DNA of 64,000 nucleotides, taken from positions 3,235,001 through 3,299,000 of the forward strand of contig NZ_CP113431.1 in assembly GCF_030506255.1 (NCBI RefSeq), given 5' to 3'. Numbering within the stretch: position 1 is the stretch's first letter; each line of letters starts with the position of its first letter. Below the pieces are notes generated by a model, which was given only the letters and a program-made list of their open reading frames with translations, was not told where the DNA came from and made no database searches. This DNA is from Nocardioides sp. Arc9.136 (GTDB lineage: Bacteria; Actinomycetota; Actinomycetes; Propionibacteriales; Nocardioidaceae). A program made the position numbers and the translations under genes. Shown here in pieces: positions 1 through 8,050 of the stretch.

Positions 1-896
1 ACGAGGACGGCCTTGTTGCGCAACTCGTAGTACTTGATGACGGCGAGGGCCGTGAACGTCTTACCCAGTCCCACGCTGTCGGCAAGGATGCAGCCGCTGT
101 AGGTCTCCAGCTTGTTGATAATGCCGACGGCGGCGTCGCGCTGGAAGTTGTAGAGGCTCTGCCAAACCTTCGTGTCCTGGTAGCCGGTCCGGTCGTTGGG
201 CAGCACATCCTCGCTGATGTCTTCGAGGAACTCGCTGAAGAGGTTGTAGAGAATGAGAAAGTAGATGCGTGCCGGCGAGTTCTCGGCGTACACGCTCGCA
301 ATGTGCTCGTGAACGGCGTCGGTCACATCCTCGAGCTGGTCGGGGTTGTGCCAGATCTGCTCGAAGAGGCTGAGGAACTGCGCCGCCATCGGGGCGTTGA
401 TCTTCTGGACCATGTTGGAGACGGCGTTGCCGGGCTCGTAGCCGAGGTCGGCCGTGGTGAAGCCCTGGAGCGGCATGTAGGCGGCGCGGTCGTCCACAAC
501 GGCGAACTGCTGCATCGGGTTGCCCGTGGCGTTCGAGCGGAATGTGACCTTGCGGCGCACCCAGTCGGCGCATTCGCGGGCGATGGCGCGCTGGGTGAGT
601 TTGTTGCGTAGCCGGATCTCGAACTCGGAGCCGTACAGGCTCGACTCCGTGCGCCCGGCAGCCGGGATGAAGAACTCGCGCCGCTCCTTGCGGAGCTTGT
701 CGGTCACCCTCGTCGTCACGAAGGACGGGGCAGTGAACATGAACTCCAGCTCCCCGACCTGTTCCAACTCTTTGCGGAGGGCCTCGAACGCGAAGATCGA
801 GAAGGTCGAGGCAGCGATGCGCACCTTCGCGCCCGGCGTGATTTCGCTCTTGAAGTCGTCGCCCAGCAGGTCGTTCACGTTGTCGATGATCCTCAA
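1..896 (-). CDS. PLD-like/SF2 helicase, N-terminal part (3' end lies off the window)
   Basis: About 298 codons are visible; the gene runs off the left edge. The start is TTG, overlapping the stop of the upstream HTH gene as TTGA, with a GAGGGGG ribosome-binding stretch just before it. The N-terminal half (about 1-175) resembles the phospholipase-D-like region of large SNF2/DEAD helicases found in defence islands, but no HxK motif is visible, so the nuclease is probably degenerate. Near residue 277 is Walker A (DSVGLGKT). The family usually sits with a DNA methyltransferase and other restriction-type genes, which would lie to the left. The helicase assignment is firm; a defence role is inferred from this context. 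GC looks lower than in the core genome. Confidence 0.75.
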   Translation of the reverse strand, partial: MRIIDNVNDLLGDDFKSEITPGAKVRIAASTFSIFAFEALRKELEQVGELEFMFTAPSFVTTRVTDKLRKERREFFIPAAGRTESSLYGSEFEIRLRNKLTQRAIARECADWVRRKVTFRSNATGNPMQQFAVVDDRAAYMPLQGFTTADLGYEPGNAVSNMVQKINAPMAAQFLSLFEQIWHNPDQLEDVTDAVHEHIASVYAENSPARIYFLILYNLFSEFLEDISEDVLPNDRTGYQDTKVWQSLYNFQRDAAVGIINKLETYSGCILADSVGLGKTFTALAVIKYYELRNKAVL

Positions 897-1096
897 GAGC
901 CGACCGCCCCCTCATCCTCTTCAGCGGCCTCGTCGTCGCCGCGGACCCAGGAGTCCACCTCGGTGACTTTGAACTTCCACAGGCGTCCAACGCGGTGGGC
1001 GGGCATGTCCCTTGTGGCGATCCACGTGTAGATGCTGTCCTTGGTGACGCCGAGGTGCTCGGCGATCACATCGGCAGACACCCACGGTTCGGTCAT
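893..1096 (-). CDS. small helix-turn-helix (excisionase/AlpA-like) DNA-binding protein
   Basis: A 67-aa protein made almost entirely of one winged-HTH of the excisionase family: a VSADVIAEHLGV helix, a DSIYTWIATRDMPAHR recognition segment, then a wing (GRLWKFKVTEVDSWV) and an acidic tail. Such proteins commonly open restriction or helicase defence operons. Its stop overlaps the helicase start (TTGA), implying translational coupling. There is no Shine-Dalgarno, but TAGCCT lies 6 nt before the ATG, so the transcript may be leaderless. It probably controls the operon, though it could be a structural partner. Confidence 0.8.
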   Translation of the reverse strand: MTEPWVSADVIAEHLGVTKDSIYTWIATRDMPAHRVGRLWKFKVTEVDSWVRGDDEAAEEDEGAVGS

Positions 1097-1102
1097 GCCG
1101 GG

Positions 1103-1108
1103 AGGCTA
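1103..1108 (-). promoter_or_regulatory. leaderless -10 element (TAGCCT) of the HTH-helicase operon
   Basis: TAGCCT matches the actinobacterial TANNNT -10 and ends 6 nt before the ATG, so transcription would start at or near the start codon. Confidence 0.5.
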
Positions 1109-1400
1109 GCCGAGGCGGTGCCGGTCTTTGCCGGTTTGAGCCGTTCTGACCGATCAAAGCGCAAAAGGAGTCAAAGCCCGAGGCGCCGAGCCATACCGAA
1201 GTTCACCAGTCAGGCAGCCGAGCGACTGTCCCGCGTCCACTCCACCGCCAGACCTACCCTCGCGTCGTTTCGCCGGCCTGGCAGGCGTGGCCGGTGGCCG
1301 CAAGGGATCTGTAACGACGCTCCAGCTTTCGCACAGGATTCGCACAACGGGCCGCCGATTCTCTGCCAAACGTGCGCCGATCACCGTCGCTGCTAAGTGA

Positions 1401-1643
1401 GAAACTGCAGGCCAGAGGCACTTTCGGTCTCCCGACGAGAGCGAGTTCAGGTGGTACTACGACACATGGCCGCGCCGACGCATCACTCTCGCGCTCGCCG
1501 TCAGTTGTGCCGGCTCCTGAGTGGCGCACAACTGGCACACAGGACACGTTCTCGTGTGCCAGTCAGCGCATCTTGCTCCTTCGACCGATCACTGTCGCAC
1601 TGCCGGCTTAGTGGTCCCGACATGAAGAAACCGCAGGTCAGAG
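1401..1643. repeat. imperfect 17-bp direct repeat (1401-1417 and 1627-1643)
   Basis: GAAACTGCAGGCCAGAG at the left copy and GAAACCGCAGGTCAGAG at the right match at 15 of 17 positions, 226 bp apart, downstream of the recombinase gene. They may be remnants of attachment-site or recombinase arm sequences. Confidence 0.4.
1502..1563. repeat. two overlapping perfect inverted repeats
   Basis: CAGTTGTGC (1502-1510) pairs with GCACAACTG (1526-1534). ACTGGCACAC (1531-1540) pairs with GTGTGCCAGT (1554-1563). The second repeat begins inside the right arm of the first, so the two hairpins are mutually exclusive. The position, near a recombinase with several DNA-binding modules, suggests protein-binding sites. 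Confidence 0.55.
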
Positions 1644-1646
1644 CGC

Positions 1647-1751
1647 TTAGAGCTGACTCTGGACGCCCGCAAGGACCTGCCGTGCCAGCACGGTCCGCTG
1701 GGCCTGGTTGGTGCACTCGTAGATCTGGGTGATCTCGGCAGGGGCGGACAT
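1647..1751 (-). pseudogene. 3'-terminal relic of an acyl-CoA dehydrogenase gene
   Basis: Thirty-four codons ending in TAA encode a C-terminal acyl-CoA dehydrogenase signature: ITQIYECTNQAQRTVLARQ resembles the family pattern ITQIYEGTNQIQRxVMARQ. No upstream part of the gene is present; the recombinase gene ends only 40 bp away in the same orientation. This looks like a chromosomal gene tail left beside an integrated element, or carried by it. The match is short, so this is moderate evidence only. Confidence 0.5.
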
Positions 1752-1791
1752 GTAAGGAGGGTCCGGGAGGTTGTTCGAGCACCGATTGAAC

Positions 1792-4182
1792 TCACGTCGC
1801 AGATGCGCTCAGCGCCACAACTAGCAGTTCCGGGTCCTCTGCCGCGAGGTAGCGAAGCAGGCTTGCGCACGTCACGTGTCGGCGGCGATTGAACTCGACG
1901 CGTTTGACCTTCCCCTCGTGAGCGAGTGCCGTGAGCCGCGCGTCGGACCAGCCGGTGAGCGCGAGCGCCTCTGGCCAGGAGTACAGGTCAGATCGCCGCA
2001 CCCTCTCGGGACCTGCGCGAGCCACGAGAGCAAGGCGCACACTGTCCCGGGTGACCATCCGCCTGCCGTCGTGCGCCGGCTCATCGGCGTCCAGGATCCC
2101 GTCGCGGACCATCTGCTCGACGGTCGCCAACGTCGCTCCGAGCTCCTCCACCGCGACCGAGAACGGAATGGCCCGCGCGTGGAGGGCTGCCTGCGTTTGG
2201 TAGTGCGCGCGCACCCGCTGCGCTGTCTCGGTCGTCAGCACGTACTCCCGGTCGTTGATGCGCCGACGCTCATAGCCCTGGGCCAGCACGAACTGGTACA
2301 CGGTGTGGTAGGTCGTGCCGAACTCCTCTGCGATGGACCGAATGCTGACGTGCGAGTCCTGCAGGGCCTTGATCGCTCGAACATCCGACAGGCGACTGCG
2401 ACGTTCGGAGCCTCGCGCGCGCTCGGACCAGACCGTCGAGGGAATGCGGCCGTCCGCCATGCGGCGTCGAGCCTCCTGGACCGCGATCCCGAGGAGCTCG
2501 GCCACCTCGCCCGCGCCGACCAGCACGTCGTCACCGTCAGAGGGCAAGAGCAGCCAGCCGCGTTCGGCGAGCTCGGCGTCGATGCGCCGTCCCTCTAGTG
2601 CCAGGGCTGGCTGGTTGTTCGTCGTACACGAGACCATCGTCGGGATGTGCAAGCCGGCCGGAAGTGCCTCCGTCACCTCCTTCTGGATGCGTTTCGCGAT
2701 CTTCTTCATCGGCCGGAGCTTGGGGTCGTCCAGGACGTAGTGGCGCCCGTGGACGTCGGCGCCTGCGGCGTGGCCGCCGAAGCGACGAGCGTGGGTGTCC
2801 TTGACCTCGAACCGGTCGAGGTCGGAGAGCACCGATCGACGCATGTCATGCGGGGCGAGGGAGAACGTCGCGTCGACTTCGTCCTGCTCCAGCTCTATCG
2901 CGACTTCCGCGGCCGCCGCCGAGAGCGCTGCTCGGAACGCCTGCTGTCCGCCGGCGTTGCGGCGTTTGAGGCCCGGCACGAGTCGGTCCGCGGTGCGGAC
3001 CGACCCGTCGGTGTTGGTGTGGAACACCGCGATGGTGGTGCGGATCAGGTCCATGAGGGCCGAAGGCACGACAAGGACTCGATAGGAGTTGTGCGTCTTG
3101 AGCACCACGGTCTGGTCGGCGATGGTCACGTATCGCTCGCCCGGCTTGCGCGATCGCATCTTGCGCCCGCCCTGCTCCTTGACGAGCAGCACGCCCGGCT
3201 CACCCTCACCTCGGTCGATGATGCTGCCGACGCGAACACCGAAGGCCTCTCCGATTCGCAGCCCGAGGAGGCGCATCAGCCACAGCGCGAGCTGGTGGAC
3301 GACGTGAAGTCGAGCCGCAACGTCAGCGCAGCGTCCGATCGAGACGGGTTCGTGCTTCGGCTTCCTCTCCCGGTCGCTGCGGTGCATGGGGAGGCTCTTG
3401 CGGTCCTGCGGCACGTTCACGCCGTAGTCGTCAGCGAAGAGGCAGACTTCATTGAAGATCCACATGGCGTCGCTGGCGACGTTCTGCGAGAGTGCACCGC
3501 CGGTTCTTGGACCTGTGCGAAGACCGTCCGGCCCATCGAGGACTTCCTCGCAGTACAGGTCGCCCACCTTGTAGAGGTGAGCGCCGGGGCCCGTGTGCCC
3601 GGCGGTGAGGATGCCGGCCTTCACTCGCCGCTTCAGCGTCGAGAGGGAGGCCATACCTGGCAGGGCGGCCGCCTCGAGGATGGTGACAAGCTGCTCAGGG
3701 TCGAGGCCCGTCGGTATCGGTACGGTCGGCGCCCTCTCAGCCCCGCGGATCAGGAACTCCTGCAGCTCCTTGACTCGGTCACGGACCATCGTCTCCATCA
3801 CGAGCCTGCAGTCCTTGTGCTCCATCCAGTCGGCGATCCGCTTGATGTGCCTATCGACCGTGTCCTCCCGGCTGGGGCCGGCGAGCCCCATCTCGACATA
3901 CCTCTCTTCCTTCCACCGGGAGGCGATGACGCGGAAGGAGGTCCCGCTGGCGACCCGGGCGCCGGTGCGGCCCTGAACCAGCAGGCCGGGCTCCGGCATG
4001 GGTAGGGCCTGGTCCGCGTGGAGCGCGCGCTTGCCAGCCTCGAGCCAGGCATCGGCGGCCGCCTCGTTGCGGAACAGCCAGGTCTGGCGCTTCGTCGACC
4101 CGCGCCTGGTCGGCAGGCTCACCCGCCACCCGGAGGGTGTCTGCCTCTTCGACCCCGTCAGGGGACGTCCATGCCGGGTCAT
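1792..4182 (-). CDS. long tyrosine recombinase/integrase with extra HTH modules
   Basis: A 796-aa site-specific recombinase. The ATG overlaps the stop of the upstream excisionase-like gene (ATGA). All catalytic residues are visible: R309 (GLRIGEA), K362, H445 and R448 (HDMRR), H471 (GGHAAG) and Y482 (GRHYVLDD). Most phage integrases are 350-450 aa; this one has about 280 residues beyond the catalytic core. That tail reads as four successive excisionase-like winged-HTH units (about 557-600, 613-650, 672-717, 733-779), and a similar unit lies before the core (about 163-213). The extra modules may give sequence-specific arm binding or built-in directionality control. It presumably mobilises the left-end element. 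Confidence 0.85.
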   Translation of the reverse strand: MTRHGRPLTGSKRQTPSGWRVSLPTRRGSTKRQTWLFRNEAAADAWLEAGKRALHADQALPMPEPGLLVQGRTGARVASGTSFRVIASRWKEERYVEMGLAGPSREDTVDRHIKRIADWMEHKDCRLVMETMVRDRVKELQEFLIRGAERAPTVPIPTGLDPEQLVTILEAAALPGMASLSTLKRRVKAGILTAGHTGPGAHLYKVGDLYCEEVLDGPDGLRTGPRTGGALSQNVASDAMWIFNEVCLFADDYGVNVPQDRKSLPMHRSDRERKPKHEPVSIGRCADVAARLHVVHQLALWLMRLLGLRIGEAFGVRVGSIIDRGEGEPGVLLVKEQGGRKMRSRKPGERYVTIADQTVVLKTHNSYRVLVVPSALMDLIRTTIAVFHTNTDGSVRTADRLVPGLKRRNAGGQQAFRAALSAAAAEVAIELEQDEVDATFSLAPHDMRRSVLSDLDRFEVKDTHARRFGGHAAGADVHGRHYVLDDPKLRPMKKIAKRIQKEVTEALPAGLHIPTMVSCTTNNQPALALEGRRIDAELAERGWLLLPSDGDDVLVGAGEVAELLGIAVQEARRRMADGRIPSTVWSERARGSERRSRLSDVRAIKALQDSHVSIRSIAEEFGTTYHTVYQFVLAQGYERRRINDREYVLTTETAQRVRAHYQTQAALHARAIPFSVAVEELGATLATVEQMVRDGILDADEPAHDGRRMVTRDSVRLALVARAGPERVRRSDLYSWPEALALTGWSDARLTALAHEGKVKRVEFNRRRHVTCASLLRYLAAEDPELLVVALSASAT

Positions 4183-4580
4183 GCCGCGCCACCTCGGCGC
4201 GCGATCACGTTGTTGAGGATCGCGATCATCCCGGCGCGCTCCTGGGAGATGGCCCTTTCGGCCGCGAGGCGTTCCTCCAGGCGGACGATGGTTTCGCGCA
4301 GGTGCTGGACCTTGCGTGACTCGCGGGAGGCCTTGACGGCGTTGGCGACGTCCTCGACTCGGCTCGGGTCGAGCAGGCCGGCGGCGACGAGGTCGGAGAC
4401 GGGGATGCGCCAAGCCTTGCGCCCGGTGGAGTCCTGGACCCGGTTGGGAAAGCGCCCGGCGGTGTTCCATGCCTTGACGGTGTCGAGGTGCTTCCCGAGC
4501 AGGTCGGCGACCTCGAGGAGAGTGAGCAGCTGACGTGGGTTGAGAGGGCTGTTGCCTGGCCCGTGCATAGGAGTGGTCAT
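4179..4580 (-). CDS. excisionase-like HTH/coiled-coil protein, partner of the recombinase
   Basis: A 133-aa protein. An N-terminal MerR/excisionase-type HTH (about 15-55, LLTLLEVADLLGKHLDTVKA) is followed by a wing ending in RKAWRIPVSDL and then a charged C-terminal helix (about 85-125) likely to form a coiled coil. The gene overlaps the recombinase by ATGA, so the two are co-translated. A role as recombination directionality factor or operon regulator is inferred. A GTG three codons upstream (4589) is an alternative start. The tandem GATAAACCC repeats 190 bp upstream are candidate binding sites. Confidence 0.75.
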   Translation of the reverse strand: MTTPMHGPGNSPLNPRQLLTLLEVADLLGKHLDTVKAWNTAGRFPNRVQDSTGRKAWRIPVSDLVAAGLLDPSRVEDVANAVKASRESRKVQHLRETIVRLEERLAAERAISQERAGMIAILNNVIARRGGAA

Positions 4581-4831
4581 GCGCGGCACCGTTCGGTGGC
4601 CGTCGATACGCGCAACCGCCTCGAGCGCGGAGGTTCCACGCTCGTCACCTCAGCCGGGCGGGCTCCCCCGGTTGCCCCCGGTCGCGGAAGGTCCAGACCG
4701 GCCGCCGACGCGTGGCGGCGGACGTGCAGACACCAGGTGGGACCAGGGTCACCGGGGGCGCCCGATCGATAAACCCGCCGATAAACCCTCGGCAGGACGG
4801 CGTGGCCGACACAAGATGTGGCCCGAAATGA
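4581..4831. other. upstream region of the recombinase operon; probable element/core boundary
   Basis: No gene is recognised here. The interval holds the tandem GATAAACCC repeats. The sequence next to the tRNA terminator (from about 4818) matches core-genome sequence elsewhere in the window, so the right edge of the acquired element probably lies between 4590 and 4818. Confidence 0.4.
4768..4788. repeat. tandem GATAAACCC repeats
   Basis: Two copies of GATAAACCC separated by GCC give a 12-bp period, close to one helical turn. AT-richer than the surroundings and upstream of the excisionase-recombinase operon, they look like an operator or arm-type binding site. Confidence 0.45.
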
Positions 4832-4862
4832 CCTTGGCCCCCACAAGATGTGGGGGCCAAGG
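4832..4862 (-). terminator. terminator of the initiator tRNA gene
   Basis: A perfect 14-bp stem (CCTTGGCCCCCACA and its complement) with a 3-nt loop, 22 bp downstream of the tRNA 3' end. A smaller GAATC/GATTC hairpin lies between the two. The U-tract is weak, as usual in actinobacteria. The flanking TGGCCCGAAATGACC recurs beside the moeZ terminator. Confidence 0.7.
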
Positions 4863-4884
4863 TGCGAATCTTTCGATTCCTTTG

Positions 4885-4958
4885 TAGCGGGGGCAGGATT
4901 TGAACCTGCGACCTCTGGGTTATGAGCCCAGCGAGCTACCGAGCTGCTCCACCCCGCG
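4885..4958 (-). tRNA. tRNA-fMet (initiator, anticodon CAU)
   Basis: A complete cloverleaf of 74 nt. The acceptor stem CGCGGGG pairs with CCCCGCT except at 1:72 (C:U mismatch). The anticodon stem CTGGG/CCCAG has three consecutive G:C pairs around CTCATAA, and the T-arm is GCAGG-TTCAAAT-CCTGC. The unpaired 1:72 and the GGG/CCC stem are the two hallmarks of the initiator tRNA. CCA is not encoded. It is followed by a strong terminator. Confidence 0.95.
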
Positions 4959-5008
4959 TCGGTGAACCCAACGTTACGACACAGGGTGGAGACCCACCAA
5001 ATCGGGGT

Positions 5009-8000
5009 CTACTCGGCGGGGTCCGGCGCCTCCGAGCCCGACCCCGAGGGCGCTTCCGAGGCGCCCCCGCCCGCGTCGCCGCCCTCGCCCGCGGTGGCAC
5101 CGGACTGCCCGGAGAGCGCGAGCGCCCGGGCCACGGCGTCCTCGGCGATCTCGACCTGCTCCTGGTACGTCGCGAGGTCCTGGTCGGCCAGCGCGTCCTG
5201 GGCGGCCGCGAAGGCGTCCTCCGCGGTGGCCAGCAGCTGGGCGATCTGCTCCTGCCGGCTGCCGGTCGGGGCGCCGTCACCGTTGCCGTCACCGCCGCCG
5301 TTCCCGCCGTCGCCGCCGCCGGTGCCCCCGGTCGAGGGTCCGCCGGCCTCCGCGCCGAGCAGGTTGCCCAGGGACTCGGTCAGCGTGTTGCCGACGCCGA
5401 CCTCCTCGCCGTACTTGGTCAGCACGTACTGGAGGATCGGGTAGCTGGCGTCGGAGAGCTCGCGCGTGGTGTACACCGGCTGGACGTAGAGCAGGCCGTC
5501 GTCGACCGGCAGCGTCAGCAGGTTGCCGTACACGGGCTTCGCGCCACCGGACTGCAGCGGGAGCAGCGCCTGCCGCACGCCCTCGTCGGAGGTGAAGGCG
5601 TTGGCGACCAGGCCGGGGCCGTCGGTCTGCTCGTTGGGCAGCTGGAGCACCCGGATCCGGCCGTAGTCGTCGCTGGTGGCGTCGGCGTTCACCGACACGA
5701 ACGACGCGAGGTTGTTCTTGCCGAACGGCACGAAGGTCGAGGTGAGCGAGAACGTCTCCTCGGCGTCGCCCGGGTTGCGGACGAAGAGCCGGTACGGCGG
5801 CTGGAGCTTGGCAGCAGCGCCGGAGTACGGGTCCTCGGGGACCTGCCAGCGGTTGTTGCCCTGGTAGAAGTCCCGCGGGTCGGTGACGTGGTAGCGGGCG
5901 AACTGGTAGCGCTGGACCTTGAACAGGTCCTCGGGGTAGCGCAGGTGCTCCTCGAGCTCTTCGGGGATCTCGCTGCGGGGCTCGACGGTCCCGGGGAAGG
6001 CGTTGCTCCACGCCTCGAGGATCGGGTCCTCCTCGTCCCACGCGTAGAGGACGACGTCACCGGTGTAGGCGTCGACGGTCGCCTTCACCGCGTTGCGCAT
6101 GTAGTTGATCTCGTCGGTCGGGATCGCCCGCAGCGCGCTCGGGGAGTCCAGCGAGTCGTCGGTCATCGTGTCCAGCGACTCGCGCTGCGCCTGCGGGTAG
6201 CGGTCGGTGGTCGTGTAGCCGTCGAGGATCCACTGGATCCGCCCGTCGATGATCGCCGGGTAGGCGTCGGCGTCGACCGTCAGCCACGGCGCGACCTTCT
6301 GGACGCGCTCGCGCGGCTCGCGGTTGTAGAGGATCTTGCTGTTCTCGTTGACCCGGCCGGAGAGCAGGAAGTTCGGCTCGCCGTACTTCACCGCGTACAT
6401 CAGCTGGTTGAAGAACCCGCCGATGGCGACGTCGCCGTCGCCGTCGTACGTCGTCGAGGTGGTGCCGGCCTCGTCCTCGCCGGTGGGCAGGTTGAGCTCC
6501 ACGTCGGGGTCGTCGCTCTCGGCCTTGCCGACGATGGAGTACTCCGGGCTCTCCTCGCCGTAGTAGACCCGCGTCTCGAACCCGCCGGTCGCGGCGGTGA
6601 GCTCCCGCTCGGTGTCGCCCTCGGCCCACTCGATGCCGGCGTCCTCGGCCTCGGTGCCCTCGGCCTCCTCCTGCGCGGAGTTGTCCTGCGGGCGGGCGTT
6701 CGCGTACGCCGCGATGATGCCGTTGCCGTGGGTGTAGACCGTGTGCAGGTTGCCCCAGTTGCGGTCGCCCTCGTTGATGCCGGACTGGTCGAGCTCGCGC
6801 ACGGCGAGCACGAGGGCGCGCTCCTCCTCGTCGATCGGGTAGCGGTCGACGTCGAGGACGTCGGCGACCGAGTAGTACGCGCGGACCTGCTGCTCCTGCT
6901 CGAAGGCGGCCCGCACGAGCTGCGGGTCGACGAGCGGGACCGACGAGGTCTGGTCGTCGAGCGCGGCCAGGCTCGTGGAGAGGTCGGCGCTGGCGGTGTA
7001 GTCCTCCATCTCGACGTCGGCCACGTCGTACGCCGAGCGGGTGGCGTCGATGTTGGCCTTGAGGTAGCTCTCCTCCTTGTCGGCCTGGGAGGGGTTGACC
7101 TGGAACTGCTGGACGATGCCGGGCCAGATCAGGCCGAGCAGGACCGCCGACAGCGCGAGCAGCGCGAGGCCCATCGACGGCAGCAGCCAGGTGCGGCGCC
7201 ACACGTTGAGGAAGAACAGCACCGCGCAGATGACCGCGATGCCCATGAGGATGTTCTTGGCCGGCAGCACGGCGTGGTCATCGGTGTAGCTCATGCCGGT
7301 GAACAGCTCACCGCTCTGGGTGACCAGGTCGAACCGGTCGAGGTAGTAGTCGACGCCCTTGGCGAGCACGAAGACGCCCAGCAGCACCGAGAGCTGGACC
7401 TGCGCCGCGCCCGAGAGCCGGTCCTGGGGGACCTGCAGCCGGATGCCGCCGTACAGGTAGTGCACGACCGCCGCGGCGAGCAGCGCGACGACGACCATCG
7501 CCATCGTGAAGTCGACGAGGAAGTGCAGCCAGGGCAGGTCGAAGACGTAGAAGCCGATGTCGCGGCCGAAGTACTCGTCCTCGTCACCGAACGAGGTGCC
7601 GTTGCGCCACAGCAGGTAGTTGCGCCACTCCCCCGAGCCGGAGGTGCCCGCGAAGACGCCCATGACCAGCGCGATGCCGGCGAGCAGCCAGGTGCGGACG
7701 GGGGTGACCGCCTCGCGGTAGCGGTCCAGGCCGCTCTGCTCGGGCGACGGCATGCGGAAGACCGGCCGGTGGCGGTAGGCCAGCCACATGTTCAGCCCGA
7801 CGACGATCGCCATGATGGCGCCGAAGACGAGGAAGAGCCCGGCACGCGTCCAGAACAGGGTGGTGAAGACCGACCCGAAGCCCGCGCCGCGGAACCAGAG
7901 CCGGTCGGTGTAGAACGACGCGAACGTCGTGAGCCCGAAGAAGGCCAGCACGACGATGACGGCGGTGATGATCAGCGCCCGCGACCGGCGCGGCACCTCC

Positions 8001-8050
8001 CGTCCGGGGGGCGGGGTGTCCCGCGGATCGTCGTCGAACAGCTCGCTCAC
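5009..8050 (-). CDS. UPF0182 (COG1615) family integral membrane protein
   Basis: A 1013-aa protein starting at GTG, which overlaps the upstream stop (GTGA) behind an AGGAGA site. Seven probable transmembrane helices lie within about the first 310 residues. A large extracytoplasmic domain with aromatic, Tyr- and Trp-rich segments follows. The C-terminus has a Gly/Asp-rich linker and a helical tail ending in a Ser/Gly-rich acidic stretch. This is the actinobacterial UPF0182 architecture; its function is unknown. It is the last gene of a three-gene operon with the PPA1309 and PDZ-Lon proteins, the same order as in mycobacteria, which hints at an envelope role. Confidence 0.9.
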   Translation of the reverse strand: MSELFDDDPRDTPPPGREVPRRSRALIITAVIVVLAFFGLTTFASFYTDRLWFRGAGFGSVFTTLFWTRAGLFLVFGAIMAIVVGLNMWLAYRHRPVFRMPSPEQSGLDRYREAVTPVRTWLLAGIALVMGVFAGTSGSGEWRNYLLWRNGTSFGDEDEYFGRDIGFYVFDLPWLHFLVDFTMAMVVVALLAAAVVHYLYGGIRLQVPQDRLSGAAQVQLSVLLGVFVLAKGVDYYLDRFDLVTQSGELFTGMSYTDDHAVLPAKNILMGIAVICAVLFFLNVWRRTWLLPSMGLALLALSAVLLGLIWPGIVQQFQVNPSQADKEESYLKANIDATRSAYDVADVEMEDYTASADLSTSLAALDDQTSSVPLVDPQLVRAAFEQEQQVRAYYSVADVLDVDRYPIDEEERALVLAVRELDQSGINEGDRNWGNLHTVYTHGNGIIAAYANARPQDNSAQEEAEGTEAEDAGIEWAEGDTERELTAATGGFETRVYYGEESPEYSIVGKAESDDPDVELNLPTGEDEAGTTSTTYDGDGDVAIGGFFNQLMYAVKYGEPNFLLSGRVNENSKILYNREPRERVQKVAPWLTVDADAYPAIIDGRIQWILDGYTTTDRYPQAQRESLDTMTDDSLDSPSALRAIPTDEINYMRNAVKATVDAYTGDVVLYAWDEEDPILEAWSNAFPGTVEPRSEIPEELEEHLRYPEDLFKVQRYQFARYHVTDPRDFYQGNNRWQVPEDPYSGAAAKLQPPYRLFVRNPGDAEETFSLTSTFVPFGKNNLASFVSVNADATSDDYGRIRVLQLPNEQTDGPGLVANAFTSDEGVRQALLPLQSGGAKPVYGNLLTLPVDDGLLYVQPVYTTRELSDASYPILQYVLTKYGEEVGVGNTLTESLGNLLGAEAGGPSTGGTGGGDGGNGGGDGNGDGAPTGSRQEQIAQLLATAEDAFAAAQDALADQDLATYQEQVEIAEDAVARALALSGQSGATAGEGGDAGGGASEAPSGSGSEAPDPAE

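Larger units (their letters stand above)
1097..1646. other. 550-bp stretch without a convincing gene
   Basis: Several short open frames cross this stretch on both strands, but none shows a recognisable motif or actinobacterial third-position GC bias. It looks lower in GC than the flanks and contains overlapping inverted repeats and an imperfect direct repeat (separate entries). It lies between the helicase operon promoter and the recombinase gene and may hold recombination or regulatory sites. Confidence 0.5.

Noticed and set aside
1254-1547. Short frames in the gene-free stretch beside the recombinase
   Set aside because: They cross the inverted repeats, lack start signals and resemble nothing known.
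4577-4846. Possible 89-aa gene upstream of the excisionase
   Set aside because: Arg/Pro-rich without any motif, crosses tandem repeats and the tRNA terminator, and lacks a ribosome-binding site.
4885-4958. tRNA-fMet as attachment site of the left-end element
   Set aside because: No copy of the tRNA 3' end is seen to the left, and the terminator behind the tRNA is intact with a flank shared by another core terminator, so integration into this tRNA is not supported within the window.
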